From Roseiarcus sp049514155 (lineage in GTDB: Bacteria > Pseudomonadota > Alphaproteobacteria > Rhizobiales > Beijerinckiaceae): 64,000 nt of DNA. Shown here piece after piece: positions 55,644 through 63,180 of the stretch. Position 1 is the stretch's first letter. Every line of letters starts with the position of its first letter. Both the position numbers and the translations under genes were made by a program. Location of the stretch: contig NZ_JBEKVH010000004.1 of the NCBI RefSeq assembly GCF_049514155.1, forward strand, positions 21,113 to 85,112. Reading direction: 5' to 3'. The notes under the pieces were generated by a model. The model ran no database searches and was not told the origin of the DNA. It saw only the letters and a list, made by a program, of their open reading frames with translations.

Positions 55644-57344
55644 ATGTCGGCCGCTCCCCCCGCCGCGCTTCCCCAGGCCCGCTGGCGCGCGCCAGCCAGC
55701 GGCCTGTCGGCGACGCTGGCGCCGATCGTCGTCATCGCCGTCGCTGCGATGCTGCTGCAATGGCGCTTCGGCCTGCTCGGCGACGTTTCGTGGCTGATCA
55801 CCGTCGACGAGAAATGGCTCGACGGCGCGACCCCCTATCGCGACATCATCGAGATCAACCCGCCCGCGTCGCTGATGCTCTATGGACCGGCGGTGGCGCT
55901 GGCGCGCGTCCTCGGCGTCGCGCCCGAGTTCACCGTCGCCGCCTTCGGTTTCCTGTCGATCGCCGCCGGCCTCGGCCTCGCTGCGGCGATCCTCGCGCGC
56001 GCCGGCCTGATCGACCGCCTCGGCGCGCTCGGCGCGTCGGTCGCGCTCGTCGCCTTCGCCGTGCTGCCCGGCCAGTCGTTCGACGAGCGCGATCACCTGG
56101 CGGCGGTCTACGGCCTGCCGTTTCTCGCCGTCGCGGCGGCGCGGGCGGCGCGCGCACCCGTCGACCTGCGGCTCGCGCTTCTCGCCGGCCTCGGCGCCGG
56201 CCTGATGGGGGTCATCAAGCCGCCTTACGCGCTGGTCGCGCTCATCCTGCTGCCCTATCTCGTTCGCCGCGCCGGAATTGTCCCGCTGCTGAAAGCGGTC
56301 GAATATTACGTCGCGGCGGCGTTCGGCCTCGCCTATGTCGCGGCTGTCCCGCATGCGTTTCCTGACTACGTCGCCAACATCCTGCCGATCGGCCTCGACC
56401 TCTATGCGCCGATCCGCGAGCCGATCGCCTCTCTGCTCGCCGCGCCGGGGCCGCTCCTCGCCTTCGTCTTCGTCGTCTGCGCCTTGAGGCTCGCGCGCAA
56501 CGATTCCGCTGAGCCGCTGGTCGCCATTCCCGCGCTCGCCGGCCTCGGCGCGCTCGCCGCCTATCTCGTCCAAGGCAAGGGTTGGCTCTACCAGGCCTAT
56601 CCCGCGCTCGCCTTCTTCTCGCTCGCCGCCGGCGCGGCGCTCGCGCGCGCGCCCCAGCCAAGGTTGCGCGTGGCGCTCGGCGCGCTTGTTTTTCTCGCCG
56701 CGGGCCTGGGTCTCGTCGCGCTCGGCCGCTGGCCGCTGCCGCTCGCCTTTCTCGCCGCCGGGATTGGCGCGGCGCTCGCCTGGGGCCTCGAAGGGCGCAA
56801 GGGCGCCGCGCCGATCGCCGAAATGGGCGTCGCCGCCGCGCTCGGCGCCGCCTGCGGCCTGTTCGCCATGGACGGGATCGAGACGCCGGCGATCGCCCGC
56901 GCGCTCGCCTCGCTCGGGCCGCATCCGACGGTGGCGTCGCTCTCCGAGAGCCTCGCCTTCGGCCATCCGATGGTGCGCCGGATCGGCGGCGTCTGGGCGC
57001 AGAGCGTTCCCAGCCTGTGGATTACCGCCGCGGCCCGCCGACGCATCGACGAAAACCCTGGCGATCCGGCGCTCGCCGAACGCATGCGCGTCTATATCGA
57101 CGCCGATCGCGACCGGCTGGTCGCCGACCTCGAGCGCAACCGCCCCGACGCGCTGCTGGTCGGACGGCTCGACACCCGATTCCACCAATGGGCGTGGAGC
57201 GACCCCGAGATCGCGGCGGCGCGGGCCGACTATCGCCTCTACGCTTCCGAGACCGATACCGGCTTTCCCGCCGAACTGTGGGTCCGCGCCGACCTCTTGG
57301 GGCTGCGCCCCACGCTCCCCGACCGGGAGGTTGGCAAGCCGTAA
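55644..57344 (+). CDS. Multi-pass membrane protein, GT-C-like
   Basis: A 566-residue protein with about 10-12 membrane helices in the first 400 residues and a hydrophilic C-terminal tail. The first loop VDEKWLDGATPYRDIIEINP holds acidic residues in the position of the catalytic Asp/Glu of GT-C (GT39/GT83/GT87) glycosyltransferases. Together with the GT2 gene it probably glycosylates an envelope lipid or polymer, using the lipid-linked sugar. Substrate unknown, and the enzyme assignment is inferred from topology and neighbour. ATG at 55644. Confidence 0.7.
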   Translation: MSAAPPAALPQARWRAPASGLSATLAPIVVIAVAAMLLQWRFGLLGDVSWLITVDEKWLDGATPYRDIIEINPPASLMLYGPAVALARVLGVAPEFTVAAFGFLSIAAGLGLAAAILARAGLIDRLGALGASVALVAFAVLPGQSFDERDHLAAVYGLPFLAVAAARAARAPVDLRLALLAGLGAGLMGVIKPPYALVALILLPYLVRRAGIVPLLKAVEYYVAAAFGLAYVAAVPHAFPDYVANILPIGLDLYAPIREPIASLLAAPGPLLAFVFVVCALRLARNDSAEPLVAIPALAGLGALAAYLVQGKGWLYQAYPALAFFSLAAGAALARAPQPRLRVALGALVFLAAGLGLVALGRWPLPLAFLAAGIGAALAWGLEGRKGAAPIAEMGVAAALGAACGLFAMDGIETPAIARALASLGPHPTVASLSESLAFGHPMVRRIGGVWAQSVPSLWITAAARRRIDENPGDPALAERMRVYIDADRDRLVADLERNRPDALLVGRLDTRFHQWAWSDPEIAAARADYRLYASETDTGFPAELWVRADLLGLRPTLPDREVGKP

Positions 57345-57449
57345 CGCCATAGCCACATAGACGCTGGGCGTAAATCGTATAAATCTTGTCGAACGAGTCG
57401 GGATAGACGGCGCGCGCCCTGGCGCTGCGCCGACTGGAGGGCATAGCCA

Positions 57450-57902
57450 GTGTCGATGCTGACCAACAAGGGCAAATATGGATTGAAGGCGATGATCCAC
57501 CTCGCCGGCAAGCCGCCCGGCGAACCGTCCCTGGTCGCCGACATCGCCGCCGCCAACGCCATTCCCAAGAAGTTCCTCGACGCGATCCTCGGCGAATTGC
57601 GCACCGCGCGTCTGGTCCATTCCAAGAAGGGCCGCGGCGGCGGCTACGCCTTGGCCAAGAGCCCGTCGGATATCATGGTCGGCGACATCGTCCGCGCGCT
57701 CGACGGTCCGCTGGCGCCGATCGCCTGCGCCAGCCGCAACTTCTACCGCCGCTGCGACGACTGCTCGAGCGAGAAGGCCTGCCACGTCAGGCTGATGATG
57801 CTCGAAGTGCGCGCCGCGATCGCCGACGTCCTCGACCACCGTTCGCTGTCGGCGATGCGCGACCTGACCGAGACGCACGGCGAACTGACTTACGAAATCT
57901 GA
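57450..57902 (+). CDS. Rrf2-family regulator with Fe-S cysteines
   Basis: A 150-residue winged-helix regulator: KGKYGLKAMIHLAGKPPGEP, the HTH IPKKFLDAILGELRTARLV and GRGGGYALAKSP wing. Cysteines 93, 102, 105 and 111 (IACASRNFYRRCDDCSSEKAC) form a C-x8-C-x2-C-x5-C set that could bind an Fe-S cluster. GTG 57450 is preferred (GGAGGG, 8 bases before); ATG 57456 is possible. It lies upstream of the N-ATPase operon but nothing ties it to that operon. Confidence 0.88.
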   Translation: MSMLTNKGKYGLKAMIHLAGKPPGEPSLVADIAAANAIPKKFLDAILGELRTARLVHSKKGRGGGYALAKSPSDIMVGDIVRALDGPLAPIACASRNFYRRCDDCSSEKACHVRLMMLEVRAAIADVLDHRSLSAMRDLTETHGELTYEI

Positions 57903-58037
57903 GCGTCGGCTTAGCGACGATCCACGCGTGGACAAGGCGCGGCGCCGGTCCCACGCTTGCGCCTGAAGCGCGAATTCGCCGTTGCGGAGCGCCGCTTATC
58001 GCCGTCCCGCTTACGCGATCGCGCCGCTGGAGCCACC

Positions 58038-59459
58038 ATGCAGGCCGTCGCCTCGATCGGCAAGGTCGTCTCGGTCCGCGGCGCCGTCGTCGACGTCGCC
58101 TTCGACGGTCGTCTGCCGCCGATCGACGCCGGCGTGGTCGTCGAACCGCCGGGCCGCGAGTCGCTGACGCTCGAGGTGCACGGCCACCTCGATCCCAACA
58201 CCGTTCGGGCGATCGCGCTGCAGGCGACGGCGGGACTGAACCGCGGGACGCCGGTTCGCACGACCGACGGGCCGCTGATGACGCCGGTCGGCGAGGCGGT
58301 GCTCGGACGCCTGCTCGACGTGACCGGAACCCCGCGCGACCTTGGCCCGCCGCTGCCCGCCGACGTCGAACGCCGACCGATCCACGCTCGCCCGCCGGCG
58401 CTTAAGGATGAGACCTCGGCGACGGCGATCTTCGAGACCGGGATCAAGATCGTCGATCTGCTCGCGTCGCTCGCGCAAGGCGGCAAGGCGGCGATGTTCG
58501 GCGGCGCCGGCGTCGGCAAGACGGTGCTGGCGATGGAGTTGGCGCGGGCGATGATCGAGAAGTACCGCGGCATCTCGATTTTCGCCGGGGTCGGCGAACG
58601 GTCGCGCGAGGGCCACGAACTGCTCGCCGACGTGCGTCGCTCCGGCGTGCTCGCGCGCGCGGCGCTGGTGTTCGGCCAGATGAACGAGCCGCCCGGCGCG
58701 CGCTGGCGCACGCCGATGACGGGGCTGACGATCGCGGAGTATTTCCGCGACGACAAGCGGCAGAACGTCCTGCTGCTGATCGACAACATCTTCCGCTTCG
58801 TCCGGGCCGGGGCCGAAGTCTCCAACCTGCTCGGCCGCCTGCCCTCGCGCGTCGGCTACCAGCCGACGCTCGCCACCGAAGTCGCGGCGCTGGAGGAGCG
58901 CATCGTCTCGGTCGCCGGGGCGGCGGTGACGGCGATCCAGGCCGTCTATGTGCCGGCCGACGATTTCACCGACCCGGCGGTCACTGCGATCTCGAGCCAC
59001 ATGGACAGCGTCATCATGCTGTCGCGCGGCCTCGCGCCGCAGGGCTTCTATCCCGCCGTCGATCCGCTCGCCTCGTCCTCGGCGCTGCTCGATCCGCAGG
59101 TCGTCGGCGACGCGCATTACCGCATTGCGGAGCGCGCGCGCGAAACGCTGGCGCGCTTCAAGGAGCTGCAGGACATCATCGCCTTGCTCGGCGTCGAGGA
59201 GCTCGGCGCCGCCGATCGCCTCGTCGTCAAGCGCGCGCGGCGGCTGCAGCGCTTTCTCACCCAGCCGTTCGCCGTCACCGAGGCGTTCACCGGCGCCGCG
59301 GGGCGCAGCGTGACGCGCGCGGCGACCATCGCCGGTTGCCAGGCGATCCTCGACGGCGAGGCCGACGACTGGGCGGAAAGTTCGCTCTACATGGTCGGCG
59401 ACATCGACGAGGCGCGCGCCAAGGAGCGCGCGGCCGCGCCGGCGGAGCGCGCCGCATGA
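58038..59459 (+). CDS. atpD: Alternative (N-type) F1Fo ATP synthase, beta subunit
   Basis: A 473-residue subunit. The P-loop is GGAGVGKTV, the Walker B region RQNVLLLIDNIFRFVRAGAE, and the downstream SRVGYQPTLATEVAALEERI and YVPADDFTDPA are intact. The lower similarity to housekeeping beta and the gene order beta, epsilon, AtpQ, AtpR, a, c, b, alpha mark the Na+-related N-ATPase. No internal loss is seen, unlike atpA. ATG at 58038; overlaps atpC by ATGA. Confidence 0.92.
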   Translation: MQAVASIGKVVSVRGAVVDVAFDGRLPPIDAGVVVEPPGRESLTLEVHGHLDPNTVRAIALQATAGLNRGTPVRTTDGPLMTPVGEAVLGRLLDVTGTPRDLGPPLPADVERRPIHARPPALKDETSATAIFETGIKIVDLLASLAQGGKAAMFGGAGVGKTVLAMELARAMIEKYRGISIFAGVGERSREGHELLADVRRSGVLARAALVFGQMNEPPGARWRTPMTGLTIAEYFRDDKRQNVLLLIDNIFRFVRAGAEVSNLLGRLPSRVGYQPTLATEVAALEERIVSVAGAAVTAIQAVYVPADDFTDPAVTAISSHMDSVIMLSRGLAPQGFYPAVDPLASSSALLDPQVVGDAHYRIAERARETLARFKELQDIIALLGVEELGAADRLVVKRARRLQRFLTQPFAVTEAFTGAAGRSVTRAATIAGCQAILDGEADDWAESSLYMVGDIDEARAKERAAAPAERAA

Positions 59460-59875
59460 GACTGCGCATCGTCACGCCGCTCGAGATCGTCGTCGACGAG
59501 CAGGGGGTGACCTCGCTGCGCGCCGAGGACGCGAGCGGCGGTTTCGGCATCCTGCCGCGCCACGCCGACTTCCTCACCCGCCTGACGGTGTCGGTCGTAA
59601 GCTGGATCGGCGGCGACGGCGCCGAGCGCCATTGCGCGGTGCGCGGCGGCGTGCTGACCGTCAGCGGTGGGCGGGAGATCGCGGTCGCGACGCGCAAGGC
59701 GGTCCCTGGCGATGATCTGGCGACGCTCGATCAGACCGTGATCGAGCGCTTCCGCTCCGAGACCGACGAGGAGCGCCGCGCCCGTGCCGACAGCGCCCGG
59801 CTGCACCTGACCGCGATCCGCCAGATCATGCGCCGCCTGCGCCCCGAGGGGCGCGACGGCCCGACGGGGTGGTGA
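59456..59875 (+). CDS. atpC: N-ATPase epsilon subunit
   Basis: A 139-residue subunit: MRLRIVTPLEIVVDEQGVTS, FGILPRHADFLTRLTVSVVS and the C-terminal helices EERRARADSARLHLTAIRQI. The beta-sandwich and the helical tail are both complete. In the operon it follows atpD with an ATGA overlap and precedes atpQ. Confidence 0.88.
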   Translation: MRLRIVTPLEIVVDEQGVTSLRAEDASGGFGILPRHADFLTRLTVSVVSWIGGDGAERHCAVRGGVLTVSGGREIAVATRKAVPGDDLATLDQTVIERFRSETDEERRARADSARLHLTAIRQIMRRLRPEGRDGPTGW

Positions 59876-60168
59876 TGAGCGCGCCCGGCCCCAATCCCGG
59901 CGAACGCGACCCGCTGGTCGCCAGCGCGCGCCGCAAGGACGAGCGCCGACGACGCTGGAAGCGCGAAGGCGAGCCGTCGACCGCGCGCCGCCTCGCCGAA
60001 ATCGGCGTGCTCGGCTGGGTCATCGTCACGCCGATGCTGATCGGCGTCTTCGTCGGCCGCTGGCTCGATCGCACGTTCGCCTCCGGCATCTTCTGGACCG
60101 CGCCGCTGCTGATCGTCGGCCTCGCGGTCGGCGCGTGGTCGGCGTGGAAATGGATCAACGCCCAATGA
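59875..60168 (+). CDS. atpQ: N-ATPase accessory membrane protein AtpQ (AtpI-like)
   Basis: A 97-residue protein with two helices (LGWVIVTPMLIGVFVGRWLD; FWTAPLLIVGLAVGAWSAWK), placed as atpQ between epsilon and atpR in N-ATPase operons. It resembles AtpI-like assembly proteins. The ATG at 59875 overlaps the atpC stop by one base and the next gene by ATGA. Role is inferred from position and size. Confidence 0.82.
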   Translation: MSAPGPNPGERDPLVASARRKDERRRRWKREGEPSTARRLAEIGVLGWVIVTPMLIGVFVGRWLDRTFASGIFWTAPLLIVGLAVGAWSAWKWINAQ

Positions 60169-60440
60169 ACGCCGGCGCCGAGGTCCTCGAACTCGCAGGC
60201 TTCGCCGCCGCCGGCGCGGCGGTCGCCTGTCTCCACCTGCTGGCGCTTGCTTGCGCCGTGCGGCGTCTCGTCGCCGGCGGCGCGCGCGCGGCCGCGGCGC
60301 TGACCGCGCTGCGCCTGGCGCTGCTCACCGGCGCGCTGACCGCGGCGAGCCTCGTCGGCGCCCGCCCGATGCTCGCGCTCGCGCTCGGCCCGCTGCTGAC
60401 CCGCGCCGCGCTGGTCAGGCGCATCGGAGGCGTTACGTGA
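60165..60440 (+). CDS. atpR: N-ATPase accessory membrane protein AtpR
   Basis: A 91-residue hydrophobic protein with three likely helices: LELAGFAAAGAAVACLHLLA, ALTALRLALLTGALTAASLV and ARPMLALALGPLLTRAAL. AtpR is specific to N-type ATPase operons. ATGA overlaps on both sides. Its function in assembly is not established. Confidence 0.8.
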   Translation: MNAGAEVLELAGFAAAGAAVACLHLLALACAVRRLVAGGARAAAALTALRLALLTGALTAASLVGARPMLALALGPLLTRAALVRRIGGVT

Positions 60441-61131
60441 TCTCGCCGCTCGTCAGCCCGGTCCTGTTCCACGTCGGTCCGATCCCGATCAGCGAGCCGG
60501 TCGTCGTCACCCGGGGCATCATGGCGGCGCTGACGGTGGGCAGTCTGGCGCTGCGCCGCCGGCTGAAGCTCCTGCCGGCGTCGATCCAGGCGGCGTGCGA
60601 GCTGGTGGTCGAAGCGGTCGACTCGCAGATCCGCGACACGATGCGCGTCGATCCGGCGCCCTATCGCGCCTTCATCGGCACGCTGTTCGTCTTCATCTTC
60701 GTCGCCAACTGGTCGTCGCTCGTTCCCGGCGTGACGCCGCCGACGGCGCGGCTCGAAACCGACGCGGCGCTGGCGCTGATCGTCTTCGTCGCGGTGATCT
60801 GGTTCGGCGTGCGCGCCGGCGGCCTCGAGGGCTATCTCGCCACCTTCGCCACGCCGAGCCCGCTGATGATCCCGCTCAATTTCGTCGAGAGCCTGACGCG
60901 CACCTTCTCGCTGCTGATCCGCCTGTTCGGCAACGTCATGAGCGGCGTGTTCGTCATCGGCCTCATCCTGTCGCTCGCCGGCCTGGTCGCGCCGATCCCG
61001 TTGATGGCGCTCGACCTGCTCACCGGCGCCGTTCAGGCCTACATCTTCGCCGTGCTGGCGACGGTGTTCGTCGCCGGCGCGTCGCCGAAGCCGCTCCCGA
61101 ATCGCCATCAGAAGAAAGGACGCCGCCATGA
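60437..61131 (+). pseudogene. atpB: N-ATPase a subunit with a frameshift near its end
   Basis: The a subunit (proton/Na+ channel) is intact through its helices: SPVLFHVGPIPISEPVVVTR at the start, PLNFVESLTRTFSLLIRLFG with the channel Arg, and IPLMALDLLTGAVQAYIFAV. At about 61080 the frame appears to lose one base: in the original frame the protein runs past its natural end into SPKPLPNRHQKKGRR and on to 61381, overlapping all of atpE; in the +2 frame the tail VAEAAPESPSEERTPP ends at 61131 with the ATGA overlap seen elsewhere in the operon. GTG start 60437. Only the last 16 residues are affected, so partial function is possible. Confidence 0.75.
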
Positions 61132-61373
61132 ATTGGATCGCCGCCGTCAGCATCGCATCGGCCGCGCTCGCCGTCGCCTTCGGGGCGATCGGCCCAGCGC
61201 TCGGCGAAGGCCGCGCCGTCGCCGCGGCGATGGACGCGATCGCCCGCCAGCCCGAGGCGGCCAACACCATCTCGCGCACGCTGTTCGTCGGCCTGGCGAT
61301 GATCGAGACGATGGCGATCTACTGCCTGGTGATCGCGCTGCTGCTGCTGTTCGCCAATCCGCTGCTGAAATGA
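61128..61373 (+). CDS. atpE: N-ATPase c subunit
   Basis: An 81-residue two-helix proteolipid: ASAALAVAFGAIGPALGEGR, the polar loop ARQPE, and FVGLAMIETMAIYCLVIALL. Glu60 is the ion-carrying carboxylate; Glu27 in helix 1 and Thr61/Tyr65 near it are the extra polar residues typical of N-ATPases and Na+-type rings. Length is normal and the gene is whole. Confidence 0.9.
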   Translation: MNWIAAVSIASAALAVAFGAIGPALGEGRAVAAAMDAIARQPEAANTISRTLFVGLAMIETMAIYCLVIALLLLFANPLLK

Positions 61374-61377
61374 CCGC

Positions 61378-62072
61378 ATGACCATCGACTGGTGGACGCT
61401 CGGCTTCCAGGCCGTCAACGTCGCGATCCTGATCTGGATTCTCGCGCGGTTCTTCTGGCGGCCGCTCGCCGCCATGATCGAACAGCGGCGCGAAGCGGCG
61501 GGCCGCATCCTCGCCGAGGCCGAGGCCAAGCGCGCCGAGGCCGTGGCGGCGGCGGCCGAAGCGGTCAAGGCGCGCGCCGGTTTCGCCGCCGAGCGCGAGG
61601 CGATCCTCGCCGCGGCGCGGACGGCCGCCGAAGCGGAGAGCGCGACGCGCCGCGCCGAAGCGGATCGCCGGGCGGGCGAAATCGAGGCGGCGGCGCGCAC
61701 GGCGATGGCGGCCGAGCGCGAGGGCGCCGAGCGCGCTTTCGCCGAGCGGGCGGCGCGGCTCGCGCTCGAGATCGCCGGGCGGCTCGCCGGCCGGCTCGAC
61801 GCGAGCGCGGTGCGCGCGGCCTTTCTCGACGGGCTGGTTGCGGCGATTCGCGCCCTGCCGGACGAGGAGCGCGGCGACGCCGCGTCCCGCGCAGATTTGC
61901 AAATCGTCAGCGCCGCGCCGCCGAAGCGCTCGGCCGCGCCGGCGAAGTCGGCTTCGCGGTCGATCCGAATCTGATCGCCGGCCTCGAGCTGCGTGGCGCG
62001 CATCTCCTCGTCGGCAACAATTGGCGCGCCGACCTCGACCGCTTGAAGAGGGAGATCGCCGATGTCGGATGA
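61378..62072 (+). pseudogene. atpF: N-ATPase b subunit with a frameshift
   Basis: The N-terminal helix WWTLGFQAVNVAILIWILAR and the long Ala/Arg/Glu stalk are intact to about residue 180. Near 61917-61920 one base appears lost: the original frame ends early in RSAAPAKSASRSIRI (stop 61974), while the next frame carries the expected tail AVDPNLIAGLELRGAHLLVG and ADLDRLKREIADVG to 62072, which overlaps the atpA start. Read as coded, it lacks the delta-like C-terminus that contacts alpha. Confidence 0.75.
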
Positions 62073-63003
62073 TTTCGAACGTCTGGCGGAGGACTGGCTC
62101 GACGGCGCGCGCGCGCGGCTCGATCGCGCCGAGCTCGGCGCGAAGGTCGAGTCGATCGGGCGGGTCGAAGAGGTCGAGGACGGCGTCGCGTTGGTTTCCG
62201 GCCTGCCCGACGTCGGCCTCAACGAACTGGTGCGGTTCGACGGCGGACAGTTCGGCTTCGCCCAAACGCTCGAGCGCGACCGCGTTGGTTGCGTCCTGCT
62301 CGACGAAGGCGAGGCGGTCGAAGCGGGCGACGCCGTCCGTGGAACCGGCGACGTGGTGCGCGTCCCGGTCGTCGACGCGCTGTTCGCGCTGGGGCGCGGC
62401 CAACGCGAGCTGATCATCGGCGATCGGGCGATCGGCAAGACGACGCTCGCCGTCGACGCGATCATCGCCCAGAATACGTCGAGCGTGCGCCGGGCGATCG
62501 ACGCGATCCTGGCGCACGGCGATCCGTCGCGCTGCATCTTCGTCGTCGCCGAGGCGGCGAGCCCGCCCGGCCTGCAATGGATCGCGCCCTTCGCCGGTTT
62601 CACGATGGCCGAATATTTCCGCGACCGCGGCCGCCACGCGCTGATCGTCGTCGACGACCTGAGTAAGCATGCCGCCACGCACCGCGAAATCGCGCTGCTG
62701 ACGCGCCAGTCGCCAGGCCGCGAGGCCTATCCCGGCGACGTCTTCTATCTGCACGCGCGGATGCTCGAACGGGCGGCGAAACTGTCGGCCGCGCGCGGCG
62801 GCGGTTCGCTGACCGCGCTGCCGATCGCCGAAACTGACGCCGGCAACCTGACCGCCTATATCCCCACCAACCTGATCTCGATCGCCGACGGTCAGATCGT
62901 GCTCGACGCGCGGCTGTTCAACGAGGGCCGCAAGCCGGCGGTCGACGTCGGCCTCTCGGTCAGCCGTGTCGGCGGCAAGACCCGAGCGCCGGCGCTGCGG
63001 GCG
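62062..63003 (+). pseudogene. atpA: N-ATPase alpha subunit, internally deleted and truncated
   Basis: The N-terminus (VESIGRVEEVEDGVALVSGL) and much of the catalytic core are clear: RELIIGDRAIGKTTLAVDAI, HGDPSRCIFVVAEAASPPGL, FTMAEYFRDRGRHALIVVDD, and LISIADGQIVLDARLFNEGR with SVSRVGGKTRAPALRA. However, about 50 residues are missing after RVPV (near 62370), about 15-20 after IIAQN (near 62476), and everything after residue 314, including the C-terminal domain. The frame stays open and runs into preT. The gamma gene (atpG) that should follow is absent. Confidence 0.8.
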
Positions 63004-63118
63004 CCGGCGGACGGCCGACGCTCCCTGATTACCGTTCGCCGCCCCTGCGCTGATGTGCCGCCTGGCGGCTCGCTTCGCGTTCGCGCACTTGACATAATTT
63101 GTGAGCCGGGCGAGCATT

Positions 63119-63134
63119 TTGACCAATTGGTCAA
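63119..63134. promoter_or_regulatory. RutR-type operator (perfect palindrome)
   Basis: TTGACCAATTGGTCAA: a perfect 16-bp palindrome matching the RutR consensus TTGACCANNTGGTCAA, 47-62 bp upstream of the preT ATG. A -35-like TTGACA is at 63089-63094. RutR controls pyrimidine degradation genes in Proteobacteria. The match is exact; the regulator gene is not in the window. Confidence 0.85.
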
Positions 63135-63180
63135 GAACTGTCGCAACGCAGCGCGCGGACCTCGCGCGTGGAGGGCCGGA

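Noticed and set aside
60437..61381. atpB as a 314-residue protein ending at 61381
   Set aside because: The extra 100 residues are an Arg-rich shadow of atpE; a frameshift near 61080 explains the data better.
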